The notes under the pieces were generated by a model. It searched no databases. It worked only from the letters and a program-made list of their open reading frames with translations, and was not told where the DNA came from. From positions 7,068,001 to 7,132,000 of the forward strand of contig NC_079884.1 in the NCBI RefSeq assembly GCF_029227915.1: 64,000 nt of DNA, given 5' to 3'. Within the stretch, counting starts at the first letter, position 1. Each line of letters starts with the position of its first letter. The position numbers were made by a program, and so were the translations under genes. The DNA is from Hydractinia symbiolongicarpus (lineage: Eukaryota; Cnidaria; Hydrozoa; Anthoathecata; Hydractiniidae). Shown here one piece after another: positions 35,101-45,058 of the stretch.

Positions 35101-36440
35101 TTCTGTGCTGTTCATGTAGTTCTTTTCAGTTTTTTACAACTATTTCAATTTTTGTCTTTGTCCCTCATTTTTCTTTTCACGCACGCATATACATTTACAG
35201 ATGACACATTGATAGCAGTAATTTTTGTAAAATAACTGAATTGTATACAGTAATCCTTAGATTTTTCAATAATGATAATAATTGGTTTCTAGATTTTTCT
35301 TTTTCTCACTCTTAATATTTTGGTTTTTCTCGATATGTGGAGACAGTATATAAAAGCAAATTTGATTCTGTTAAATGTTTTTCCGAAACTAACATTCTAT
35401 CGACAAATGTGATACTGTTGTTTTTAACCCACGTTCGGCTAATTTTATTCCCAATGTTTTTTCTTTTTCCAATATCGCATAATTAGGTGAAAAGTCTTGA
35501 CCAATCACGACTCGGAATACAACTAGCCTCTTCCATGGCCATTCCCGTCAGACCTAGAAATAAGCGAGACAAAAAACCTGGAATTCAAGTTACAGTATTT
35601 AGTTTTTTGTTAAAGTGACTTTTTAAAAAATTACTTGTATGAGAGAAGTACATGATGTTGCTTAATTAAACTTTTAAAATGGTAACATGTATAGCAACTT
35701 AGCGTACTGATTTAAAATTGACCAATTCGTTGTCGCGGTCGACTCTCACCAGGACTAACAGTTAGTTAACAGTAAGTTAGTTTTTTTATCAAATTAAAAT
35801 AGTTTAAAAAAACACCACAAAAAAATTCAACCCTTTACCTAACGCAAGGAAATAAATTTTTGGACAAGGTAATTTCCGGAAAACTAAAATCGGCTTATAC
35901 CCTGTATATATGTGTGTTTTTAATTTTTCTTTTCAAATAGAACATTCCACAGCGCCAGTTCAGCTAGCTGAAACAGTTGCCCAGAATTTCTGTTTTGCGA
36001 AACTTAGTTTCTAAACCACTTGGTGCATTCATATTCGCGCGTAAAAATAAAATCAGTTTTGTTAAAGGTATCAAATCATGAATGAAATGTTACGCTAACT
36101 TCCACTTTTGTTGCAATTAGCTACTTTAGTTATTCTGCATTCTCCAAATTAATAAGAGAAATTCAAAAGAAACCCACATTATTCATCCGGCCAAATTTTT
36201 TATCGGTCTTAAATGACAAATGAATGACATGTGATATTTTTCCGTCTATTTTTTTTAATTGCTTGTGATTTTAATCAAAATACTTGGCCTCTACAAAGGA
36301 GTGTGATTAAAAAATATATAAATCCTGCAAAAAAGCTATACGGGATTCGAAGTAAGTTTTAGAGGAAAGAAAATCCTCCAAGAATAAGATTACAAAAACA
36401 TATCTATTCATTAAATAAAAGATGTGGGAAAAGAAAGATG
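32111..36440. other. Non-coding stretch
   Basis: No convincing gene. A shared motif, about cg(c/t)cagacct...aagcgagacaaa, occurs at 34690-34735 and 35548-35575. Small frames (33253-33438, 33555-33767, 34240-34552) carry no recognisable domain. The left terminal repeat of the Polinton should lie near the right end of this stretch but could not be identified. Confidence 0.4.
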
Positions 36441-36629
36441 GTCAAAATTACGAAAATGACCGAATAGGGTTAATGTATATATCATTAAATACTAACACAT
36501 AATCATATTAAATAATATAAATAACGTCATGCGCAATAGCATATATGCTATTATACAGAATATGAGTAAAAATTATCATGACCGTGCCAGAAAAATTGCT
36601 GATTGAAAAAATTATATATAATAAAGGAG

Positions 36630-39600
36630 ATGGATTTAAATTCAAATACTGTAAAACAATTACATATAATTGCAAAAACACGTGGGCTTACGGGTTATTC
36701 AAAATTACGCAAAGCAGATCTTATTCATTCTCACCACAAGCCATGGAAATTTTTGAAAAACAAGAGATGGCTAGATACCGACCTATTAAGAGGAACATCG
36801 AGCCGCATGTACCCACGTTAGAGGAAATGAAGAACTTTGAACGCAAAGAACTGAAAATAACTCATCCAGTAGTCAATAATGAGCTGCGAGAGTGGTCAGA
36901 GTGGCTATTATCACATGTACCGGAGAGTATCAAGAAACCAGTGCAAGGTATATATACATCAGTTAAAAATCGTATCCTCTTACTATATGATGGTGCTAAA
37001 AAGACACTGGTTGGCGAGGTCAAGGAAGAAGCAAGGGAAGATCATGCTTCAGAGCAACCTAATCAAGATTTTTCGCCTCGGGATCATAAGCATGTATTAC
37101 ATAAAACATTTAAGAGTTTCCGCATAGCTGGCATAGATGGAACAGATATTAATGAATATCTTGGTATGATACAATCACATGTAAAAAAATTGATAGAGAA
37201 CCAGGTAGAGGAAATGGGGTCTGCAAAGATACAGATGGATACTATGAAAAAAACAAATCGATGGTACTAACGAGTTCATCGAAGTAGACAAGGTCTCTCA
37301 CAGCAACATGGCATCTATATTCCAGGGAACAAACGTGGATGAAGTGATGGATACGATGTTTGCTCAAATTAAAACGCATGTGGAGAATCCTACATTACCC
37401 AAGAGTGGCTTTAGCATCGGTAGAATTAATAATATGGATATAGATTTTCATAAATTGAAGTTAACGAGAGGTTCATCACATATCGAAACACCAATATGGA
37501 TCTCGATGAAAAAAGCTATGAATAAATCCTATAAATAATGACGAGGAGTGTTTCAAATATGCGATTATCGCCGCCATACATCATGAAGAGATTTGTACAA
37601 ACCATCAAAGGATTAGCAACCTACGGCCATATACGGAGCGGTATAACTGGCAAGGCATTGAATTTCCAACATCCATCAAGGACATCAATAAATTCGAGAA
37701 GAATAACCCAGAGATCGCGGTGAATGTCCTGTATGCAAGAGGTAAGACTTTTAATATCCTCCGTCGATCAACATTTAATGAAAGAGAGAAACAGGTTGAT
37801 CTGCTACTCCTCACGGATGATAAGAAGAGCCACAACGTAGCCATCAAAAATCTATCCAGACTACTAGGAAGCGAGATATCGACGAACCACGGAAAAATGA
37901 GTCTTTGTCTGAATTGCCTTAAGGGATTTCAAACGATAGAATCACGCGATAAACGCTATGCATATTGCAAAGATAATGAAGCTGTAAAGATCACGATGCC
38001 CAGCGAGAAGGAAAAGTGGCTTTACTATCAAGATGGCCAATGCCAGTTCATGGTTCCGTTTGTGATATACGCAGATTTCGAATCCCTACTTATTCCGATG
38101 AAAGAGAATGCTCGCGATATCAAAACTAAGACGCTGAATAAGCATGTACCGTGCGGATGGGCTACATATGCAACATTCGCATATGGAGAAGTGCCAAATC
38201 CTCTAAAAGTATACAGGGACGAAGGGTGCGTAACCCGCTCTGTCAACCACTTGGAGGATGAGGTAAAGCGGCTCTACGCTACCTTTCCACAGAAGCCTAT
38301 GCTACCATTAACGGAGGAGCAAAGGAATGATTATGATGCTGCGGGTGCCTGTCACATCTGCATGAAACCTTTTGGCAATGATGAATATAGCCAAAAAGTT
38401 CGAGACCATTGTCACTACACCGGCTTATACAGAGGCTCTGCGCATGCGATCTGCAACCTTAGATACAAGATACCAAGCCACGTACCCGTAATATTCCACA
38501 ATCTATCAGGGTACGACGCTCAATTATTCATTCGAGAATTGGGCGAAAAATTTGATACTCAGGACATAGGTTGTATCGCAGAGAATACCGAAAAGTATAT
38601 CTCCTTCAATGTAAAAATCAAGGTACCCATTGCAGGTATTGGTGACGGCGAAACGTACAAGAAGATAGAAATCAGATTTATCGACAGCTGTCGCTTTATG
38701 GCATCAAGCTTGGAAAAATTAGCTAATAATCTCGATGATGAACAGTGCAAAAATCTCCGTTGGTATTTCAATGAGGATGACATCTTTAAACTAATGCGTA
38801 GAAAAGGATTTTATGCCTATGAATATATGAATAGCTGGCAACGATTTAAAGAGACTGAGCTACCTACAAAGGAGGCTTTCTATAGCAAGTTGAACATGAA
38901 TGGTATTAGTGATTATGACTATGAGCACGCTCAAAACGTCTGGAATGCTATTACTCCAGAGGACCCAGAGACTACCATGGGTGACTATCATGATATATAT
39001 CTCGCCACAGACGTCCTGTTTCTTGCCGATATCTTTCAGAATTTTCGAGGAGCCTGCTAGAATCAATACAAACTCGACCCTGCTCATTTTTACAGCGCAC
39101 CAGGTTTGGCGTGGAAGGCGGCGTTGAATTACACAGAAATCAAACTGGAGCTGCTAACAGATCCTGACATGCTCCTGATGTTTGAAAAAGGTATTCGAGG
39201 TGGTATCACGCAGAGTGTTCATAGGTACGCGAGGGTCAACAACAAATATATGGGTGATCAATACGACCCGGAGGTTGAGTCGTCATACCTCCAATACCTA
39301 GACGCCAACAACCTGTATGGGTGGGCAATGCAACAGCTTTTGCCTACTCATGGCTTCAATTGGATATCAAAAGTAGAAGTAATAGATGAAAAGAAGATCG
39401 AGAAATTGGTATCTGATAATAAATATGGTTACTTGTTGGATGTTGACGTTGATTATCCGAAGGATTTACACAACAAACACAACGAGCTACCCTTCCTGCC
39501 AGAGCGCAATTTTGTACATAGAGTAGAGAAGCTCATACCAAATTTAGAAAATAAGCGAAAATACGTATTACACATCGGAGCTCTACACCAAGCCTTGAAA

Positions 39601-40520
39601 CACGGGCTCGAGCTTAAAAAGGTGCACCGCGCTATTCAGTGTCAACATAGTGCCTGGCTCCGGGACTACATCGATCACAACACGAGGCTTAGAACTGCTG
39701 CCAAGAACGAGTTCGAGAAAGATTTTTACAAATTAATGAATTTGAGCGTGTTTGGAAAAACGATGGAAAACATCCGGAATCATAGGAATATCAAGCTGGT
39801 GACAAATGAAGCAGCCTATACAAAACTCACTATGCAACCAAACTTTAAAAGCGGTATAAGTTTTAGTGAAAACCTCATGGGTGTTGAAATCGGTAGAATG
39901 GGAATTAAAATGAACAAACCTGTGTATATAGATCAGGCTATTCTAGATCTTTCAAAGACCATAATGTATGAGTTCCACTATGAATACATGCAGCCAAAGT
40001 ATGGTAGTAAAATACAGCTGTGTTACATGAATACGGATTCGTTCGTATACCACATACAAACAGAGGATTTCTATCGGGATATTTCCGATGATGTTGAATC
40101 ACGCTTCGATACGAGTGCCTATAGCAAAGATGACAACAGACCTCTCCCAATTGGGAAGAACAAGAAGATCGTGGGATTATCAAGGATAAGCTTAGGGGTA
40201 AGATCATGACAAATTTTATCACCTTGAGACCAAAGGCCTACGCCTATGAAGCATTAACGCAAGACGGCGGCGATAGAAAGGCCAAGGGTGTTAAGAGGGC
40301 CGTGACTAAAAAGTGTATCACATTCGAGGACTATGAGCAATCTCTAAAGGAAGGTATCGATGTTAACAAAACATGGAGGTGTATTCAGAACAATGGTCAC
40401 GATATATACACACAAGAAGTCACAAAAATAGCACTTAATAGAGCTGATGACAAAAGGATCGTTCAGGCGGATCAGATCAGCACACTGACTAGAGGACATT
40501 ACCGGCTGAAGGAGAAATAA
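36630..40520 (+). pseudogene. Polinton protein-primed DNA polymerase B (broken)
   Basis: Would be about 1,290 residues. In order: an N-terminal SAP/Rho-like helix pair (V-K-Q-L-H-I-I-A-K-T-R-G-L-T-G-Y-S-K-L-R at 36650-36710), a linker, a conserved L-T-R-G-S-S-H-I-E block (37470), exonuclease motif I-Y-A-D-F-E-S (about 38065), an inserted endonuclease-VII-like zinc region (C-H-I-C ... D-H-C-H-Y ... C-N-L, 38349-38470), exonuclease F-H-N-L-S-G-Y-D (38500), and polymerase motifs Y-L-D-A-N-N-L-Y-G (39295), K-L-M-N-L-S-V-F-G-K-T (39730) and Y-M-N-T-D-S (40024). Damage: frameshifts near 36740, 37250, 37515 and 40180, a TAG at 39058, and Asn in place of the first catalytic Asp of motif C. It replicates the element in intact copies; here it is dead. 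The ATG at 36630 follows ataataaaggag. Confidence 0.92.
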
Positions 40521-40524
40521 AACA

Positions 40525-40623
40525 ATGGAGGTATTGCTATTGATTGCTATAATTCTTCCATACATATTGATAATTGCCTTCCTATATAGGTACCGCCATA
40601 TAATAAACAGAATGTCTTCATGA
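40525..40623 (+). CDS. Polinton small single-span membrane protein
   Basis: 32 codons starting at an ATG four bases after the polymerase stop. The sequence is an N-terminal hydrophobic helix (L-L-L-I-A-I-I-L-P-Y-I-L-I-I-A-F-L) followed by a short basic tail with R-Y-R-H. Its 3' end overlaps the start of the next gene by 12 bases in another frame. No family recognised. Small membrane proteins of this type are common in Polintons and adintoviruses. A role in virion or membrane interaction would be speculation. Confidence 0.55.
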   Translation: MEVLLLIAIILPYILIIAFLYRYRHIINRMSS

Positions 40624-41100
40624 GCAGAAATTTTCGACGATGTTGTCAATACTCTAGAAGCGCATGAGCAACCCATAGATAAGCGCCAGATTCTCAAAGG
40701 TGCTCGTAAATCGAAGCCACATCTTTTACTGAAAACGTGTACTGAGGCATTCCTGGACAACGTATCACCTGAGGTTATGGAAAAAATATACGTCCAGGTA
40801 GTCGAAAAGAAACTCCATGAGAAAGGAGAAAAAACTGCAAAGGCATCGTCAACTCACGCGATTGGGTTATATAGTAAAACCATAAGCAATTTTGTATCAA
40901 TCGATGATGTAGAGGCTCTCCGTAATGATCTGGAAAATGATTTGATCATCCGCGAAAGTATGACCGATCTTGGAATACTCGTTTACACAGCCTTTGGTCG
41001 ATTCGTCACGCCCTTGCTCGTTGCGGCTCATACAATTAATCATACTAAGCTGTCCAAGGTATCTGAAAAGGTTGATGAAGAGAAAGAAAAAGATAAGTAA
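40612..41100 (+). pseudogene. Polinton conserved hypothetical protein with early TGA
   Basis: Frame from ATG 40612 (after catataataaacaga) to TAA at 41100, 162 codons, with an in-frame TGA at codon 4 (40621), probably a former Trp. The rest is intact: alternating helices with Lys/Glu, a moderately hydrophobic segment (L-G-I-L-V-Y-T-A-F-G-R-F-V-T-P-L-L-V-A), and a charged C-terminus. I do not recognise the family. Translation could restart at the ATG at 40777 (107 residues). It overlaps the next gene by 26 bases. Confidence 0.6.
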
Positions 41101-41398
41101 CGCGTGTAGTATTATTATCAATCAACAACAAACCGAGACAATTGAAAAACATGTTGAAGTAAACAAAAAACACCCAGGAAGGGTTGCGGCAGGTAAGAGA
41201 CTAGCCGAATGGAACCGCCAACAGAGGAAGCTCGGAATAGCTCCACCAAAGAAAGAACCCATAACATTTAGGGAGTTCCTGAGATACTTTGAGAGAGATT
41301 TAAATACTCCCGAGTCCATACTCACGGGAATAAAAGAGACTATGGAGAGCCTTGAGGAACGGGGTCTATCCCTCCATCTTTCTGTAAAAGGGAAGTAA
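41075..41398 (+). CDS. Polinton H-P-G-R-V-A motif protein 1
   Basis: 107 codons from ATG 41075, overlapping the preceding gene. Begins with a very basic stretch, then K-H-P-G-R-V-A-A-G-K-R-L-A-E-W-N, a motif that recurs in the next gene as K-H-P-G-R-V-A-Q-G-H-K-L-A-A. The remainder is amphipathic helix. The shared motif suggests the two neighbours are diverged duplicates or share a common binding partner. Family function unknown. A stem-loop follows two bases after the stop. Confidence 0.6.
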   Translation: MKRKKKISNACSIIINQQQTETIEKHVEVNKKHPGRVAAGKRLAEWNRQQRKLGIAPPKKEPITFREFLRYFERDLNTPESILTGIKETMESLEERGLSLHLSVKGK

Positions 41399-41400
41399 TT

Positions 41401-41422
41401 TTATAAGCCCTGTGGCTTATAA
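41401..41422 (+). terminator. Intergenic hairpin after 41398
   Basis: ttataagcc-ctgt-ggcttataa, a perfect 9-bp stem with a 4-base loop, two bases after the TAA of the preceding gene. Candidate 3'-processing or termination signal. Confidence 0.5.
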
Positions 41423-41425
41423 GAA

Positions 41426-41767
41426 ATGATCACTGAACAATCGCAAGAAGAGAGGGTCATTAATAAACCAGTGAAGCACCCAGGTCGTGTCGCACAGGGT
41501 CACAAGCTGGCCGCACTAATGAAGAAAAGGGAAGAAGATCTGAAACAACAAGAGGTTGCTGTACAAGCTCCAGTCAAAACCTCTTCTGGAGTGAGTTCTG
41601 TACAGTCAAGCAGTGGAATATATATTGGTGGAAGCCTACTCGCGATCGCATGTATTGAAAATGTCCTATATTTTCTCCGTAAGAGACCCGCGGGTACTCA
41701 GCAGCCTGCTGCAGTGGCTCAGCAAAAACCTTCAAAGCCCGAGATTGACATTTTTCAGATGCGATGA
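41426..41767 (+). CDS. Polinton H-P-G-R-V-A motif protein 2, membrane-anchored
   Basis: 113 codons from ATG 41426, which is immediately downstream of the hairpin. Residues 17-29 repeat the K-H-P-G-R-V-A-x-G-x-K-L-A motif of the upstream gene. After a Gln/Val/Ser-rich linker there is one hydrophobic segment (I-Y-I-G-G-S-L-L-A-I-A-C-I, about residues 67-80) and a basic stop-transfer sequence (R-K-R). Likely a membrane or virion-associated protein. No known family. Confidence 0.6.
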   Translation: MITEQSQEERVINKPVKHPGRVAQGHKLAALMKKREEDLKQQEVAVQAPVKTSSGVSSVQSSSGIYIGGSLLAIACIENVLYFLRKRPAGTQQPAAVAQQKPSKPEIDIFQMR

Positions 41768-41780
41768 GCCTATAATAAAC

Positions 41781-42023
41781 ATGAGCAGCAAGGAATATCA
41801 GAAAGAGGTTGTTGATAGTCTATGGGAGAGTGTAAGGCTAGTATCATATACCATCGTAATAGCATTAGGTGCCAAAAAGGCGCTAGGCGTTTCTAGACCA
41901 GGTGCAAAAATGGACATGGAGGATGGATTAAAGCTCGCTGGATATATGACGGGGGCTATCTTATTTGATGATTATGCCATTAAACAAGGCTGGTATAAGC
42001 GTTCCATGATGCCACCTAAGTAA
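41781..42023 (+). CDS. Polinton small membrane protein
   Basis: 80 codons from ATG 41781, preceded by cctataataaac. Two moderately hydrophobic segments (V-S-Y-T-I-V-I-A-L-G-A and A-G-Y-M-T-G-A-I-L-F) separated by a basic turn suggest a two-span membrane protein. Ends in a Pro-Pro-Lys tail. Intact. A strong hairpin follows the stop by 11 bases. Similar short proteins occupy the position before the ATPase in related Polintons, but I cannot name the family. Confidence 0.55.
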   Translation: MSSKEYQKEVVDSLWESVRLVSYTIVIALGAKKALGVSRPGAKMDMEDGLKLAGYMTGAILFDDYAIKQGWYKRSMMPPK

Positions 42024-42034
42024 GCACTTACAAG

Positions 42035-42064
42035 CTTCATGTATACCCACGGGTATACATGAAG
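42035..42064 (+). terminator. Intergenic hairpin after 42023
   Basis: cttcatgtataccc and gggtatacatgaag form a perfect 13-14 bp stem with a 2-4 base loop, between the stop at 42023 and the ATG at 42070. Confidence 0.6.
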
Positions 42065-42069
42065 AATAA

Positions 42070-42664
42070 ATGACCTTGGATATTATACTACAGCCGCACA
42101 CAGCGATCTTCAGTGGGCCTACCTCGTGCGGTAAAACTCAAAGAGTACTGGATCTCCTAGAGAATGAGTACAGGGGTCATTTTCATAATATAGTAAATAC
42201 TCTGCCCCACGATCCGCTGGAAAAAGACTTACTTGGAAAGATCTTCACTTTGGAGAGATTCATATGTGTTCCTTATAGAACCAGGAGATCAACTCTTCTA
42301 TTGGATTGAGCAACTATCGAGGCTTTTAGCAGGTGAAGAAAGCCTATTCATTATAGATGATATGATAGCCGACGAAAGTATGGATAAGAAGCGGCAACCC
42401 CTGCTTGAGTTAGCTATCAGCGGTAGACACAGAAAGCACAGTCTCTGGCTCTTAACTCAAAGCTATACCACTTAAGATCCTTCGCCCGCAAAAAAGCAGC
42501 TGTTTATGTGGTACCCGCACGAACGCAGTGATATGAAGCTGATAGACGAAGAGAGTAACTTGATAGATGACTGGGAATCGATCAAGATCAACTTGAAAAA
42601 GTCCGAGCACGCATGTCTCTGGATCAGGCTTGAGCATCCCAGGGCTTGGACTGTTCTAGAATAA
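42070..42664 (+). pseudogene. Polinton A32-like packaging ATPase (broken)
   Basis: FtsK/HerA-type ATPase of the kind that pumps DNA into capsids. Walker A G-P-T-S-C-G-K-T at about 42113, Walker B S-L-F-I-I-D-D at about 42340, followed by the conserved G-R-H-R-K-H and L-T-Q-S-Y segment (42420-42470) and a C-terminal L-F-M-W-Y-P block. Full length would be about 198 residues, normal for Polintons. A frameshift near 42260 and an in-frame TAA at 42473 break it. The start follows agaataa directly (agaataaATG). Confidence 0.85.
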
Positions 42665-42666
42665 AT

Positions 42667-42846
42667 ATGTCATATATCAGAACATTGGAAAATCAGTTGG
42701 CTACTTGCCATGAAGAAATGAAAAGAATACCATATCTGGAGCGGAGTCTGGAAGCTCTGGAAGAAGAGCTCAGGGATGCATTAGAAAGGGAAAAGAATAA
42801 TAAGTATTTTTTTCATATCTGTCCTAATGATATGGACCCTGGTTAA
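42667..42846 (+). CDS. Polinton coiled-coil protein
   Basis: 59 codons from ATG 42667, three bases after the ATPase stop (TAA overlaps the aataaatATG start motif). The central part (Y-I-R-T-L-E-N-Q-L then L-E-R-S-L-E-A-L-E-E-E-L) has Leu at heptad spacing and should form a parallel coiled coil. The last third has H-I-C-P-N-D. No family recognised. Intact. Confidence 0.5.
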   Translation: MSYIRTLENQLATCHEEMKRIPYLERSLEALEEELRDALEREKNNKYFFHICPNDMDPG

Positions 42847-42875
42847 GCTAATGTAAATAATAAAAAGGTCAACCC

Positions 42876-43565
42876 ATGTTCAAGCGTGCTGATCTGGGAA
42901 GGTTCTTGGGAATTGCTGATATAAGAGCAACTTACAGAGATGTAAAAACCAAGCCTCGTCATGATATCACAAACCATGCGTCTAACGCATGGTCCAAGGA
43001 AGTAAGCGGAGACGATGCTTTCGTGACCTTGGATGCTGCATTAGAGACTGTACATAGATCTAGAAAACCAAGGGCTGTTAAGATTATGAAATGGCTTGCG
43101 ATGAATGGTATCAAAAAATTACAAAATGAAATAGAAGAATATCGTCAAGATCTGGCGATGCTTAACGATGACCTTTAAGAGCGAGAGAAACAGCTAGATC
43201 TCCGGACATTGACATTTAAGGAGCTTCGTGATCGGTATGTTCCTAATGGTTATCCCTATGATAATGTACTCTGTGTTATTGATAAAAATGATCCTAATGA
43301 ATGTGGGAAAAGGGGGCAACATCCTCATTACATTATTCGTTGTCAGCGCAGATCTCTAAATGATCAACTCCGTACCCTACGGCATATGTATCTAGATATG
43401 ATCGAGAGACATCCAAGATGTGATGATCCAAACGCCGTGCATACATGGAACAGGTTCAGAGATGATAATCCCGGGATAGAGAATTCATGGCGTAATCATT
43501 TCAACTTACCCGATGACGCCACGCGCGAGTTTTTCGAAGGGTTGTACGGTATCGATATGGCATAA
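42876..43565 (+). pseudogene. Polinton BRO/KilA-N-like protein with internal TAA
   Basis: 229 codons from ATG 42876 to TAA 43565, with one in-frame TAA at 43176 (likely former Gln). The N-terminal 100 residues begin M-F-K-R-A-D-L-G-R-F-L-G-I-A-D-I-R and end with a Glu/Asp-rich helix. This is the BRO-N-like protein seen in cnidarian Polintons and large DNA viruses. The C-terminal half has C-x(n)-C and H-P-H-Y-I-I-R-C-Q-R-R, resembling the MSV199/T5orf172-like tail of BRO proteins. DNA binding is inferred. The stop may be leaky or a simple inactivating mutation; the two halves stay in one frame. Confidence 0.65.
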
Positions 43566-43575
43566 TGTGTATATG

Positions 43576-43600
43576 TTTTGTGTGTTCATTACACACAAAA
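43576..43600. terminator. Bidirectional hairpin between convergent blocks
   Basis: ttttgtgtgt-tcatt-acacacaaaa: perfect 10-bp stem, 5-base loop, between the plus-strand stop at 43565 and the minus-strand stop at 43615. Symmetric, so it could serve both transcripts. Confidence 0.5.
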
Positions 43601-43614
43601 AAAATCGAGAAATA

Positions 43615-44586
43615 TTACCATTCTTTCACATGCTCCGGAGGTACTTCAACACCCTCGGGTACTAGCATGAGCTCTTTCGCCACGAAACTTCGATCAGGCC
43701 CATCTGCCAAGTAGTATAGAAGACGTGTACCAGTCACTCTACGGTACAGCCTGTACGTCTTTTTGCTCCACCACGCATCCGTAGTACGTCTTTGAGCATC
43801 CCATGCTCTTCCCCCAGCTGAAGTAGATACAAGTATAAGCCATCGTCGGGTAGAGGCTTTTCTTCTGGATACTGCTCACCTTTCGCGAGAGAGACTTCAT
43901 CTAGTTTAATGGCCTTGCTTGGCTTCATATCGATCATGGTAGTCTTGGTATTATTCATAATTTTTACAATATTATATAGGTGTTTCATGGTACTTGTTTC
44001 ATCAGATGCAAGCTCCTGCGAGTACCTTGTTGTACCTTTCGACAAAAGCTGTGAATGTGGGATGGTATCGGGTAGTAGCCCGTTTAATCTCAACACCTTT
44101 GCTTTCAAGCAGCTTTGTCACGTCCAACTTGAACTCACTGCCGTTATCACACTGAATGGTCTTCGGATATTTGAGAGGTCCTGCTTTATAAATGTCCTTG
44201 AACATCTCCGCAACCTCGCTGGCTTTCTTGGTACATAATGGCCGAGCCACCTTATACCTTGAGGCTGCGTCAATGCCCGTCAAAATGTATTTATAGGTGT
44301 TGCCATACACTGTATCATGTGGCATATAGAGCAAGTCGAATTGATGCATTTCGTTCGGTTTCGTGATGGTGAAATGTGGGTAATTGATCTTTTTCGAACC
44401 CTTGATATGTCTGAGCCAGAGCAACTGACGAGATAACCAATGTACAACTTTCTTTTTGGAGAAACCACTCTGCTCGGAGAGAATTTTAATGGCTTTTCGT
44501 CCAATCCATAGATGTTCTGGTTGGTAATAGATGTTGCTTAATTTTTTTGCTTCTTCAGTTGTAACAATATGCTTTGCTTTTGACAT
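43615..44586 (-). pseudogene. Polinton retroviral-type integrase (broken)
   Basis: From ATG 44586 (preceded by gtataata in aATG context) the frame holds a zinc-like helical N-terminus, then H-Q-F-D-L-L-Y-M-P (first Asp, about 44330), I-Q-C-D-N-G-S-E-F-K (second Asp, about 44150) and F-V-E-R-Y-N-K-V-L (Glu, about 44035): a complete D,D(35)E core. The C-terminal domain continues in a second frame and then a third (W-W-S-K-K-T-Y-R-L-Y near 43745), after frameshifts near 44020 and 43760, to TAA at 43615. About 320 residues when whole, normal for the family. It integrates the element with a 6-bp target duplication in intact copies. Confidence 0.9.
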
Positions 44587-44609
44587 TTATTATACGTATC
44601 AAAAAACGA

Positions 44610-44997
44610 TTACATGTATTTGTACGCTACGAACCCCAAAAGGGCCAACGATCCCACGACGAAAACAAGCTCACCATCGGCTTGTTGTTTGCTAGGTATA
44701 TAGTAGTCGGAGAGTTTCGGAGCTTTTTCAATCGTGCTAATGAAATTCTTCCTTATGCCCTCATCAAGCTCTTTAAGAGATTGCCCTGCCGCACGCTGTT
44801 CTTCTCGTCTCATATTGTACCAATCGATCTTTGCCTGTCTATCACGTACCCATTGAGCTTATGCTGCTTGTAATTTCTCAAGAGCCTGGTCATGACGCTT
44901 CCTTTCCTGTTCCCCATGACCTGAGATTTTGGAGAAGAGATAGTTACTACCGCTGAACGCGAGAGCATTGATAAGCCATAATCGCGAGACTTGCCAT
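44610..44997 (-). pseudogene. Polinton capsid-region small protein (PY/PW type) with TM end
   Basis: From ATG 44997 (after agaataaag), an N-terminal A-L-A-F-S-G-S-N-Y-L-F segment is in a different frame from the start, so there is a frameshift near 44970. Then S-G-H-G-E-Q-E-R-K-R-H-D-Q-A-L-E-K-L, a TAA at about 44860 (between Ala and Ala), D-W-Y-N, and a C-terminal D-G-E-L-V-F-V-V-G-S-L-A-L-L-G-F hydrophobic span. The order (Gly-rich start, E-R-K-R-H-D helix, L-S-D-Y/F-Y, C-terminal span) matches the small protein located between integrase and capsid in animal Polintons. Its role in the particle is unknown. Confidence 0.6.
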
Positions 44998-45058
44998 CTT
45001 TATTCTATAGTTTATGAGTCATAGAATAACGTTATGATACTGAATATTTGGTGAATAT

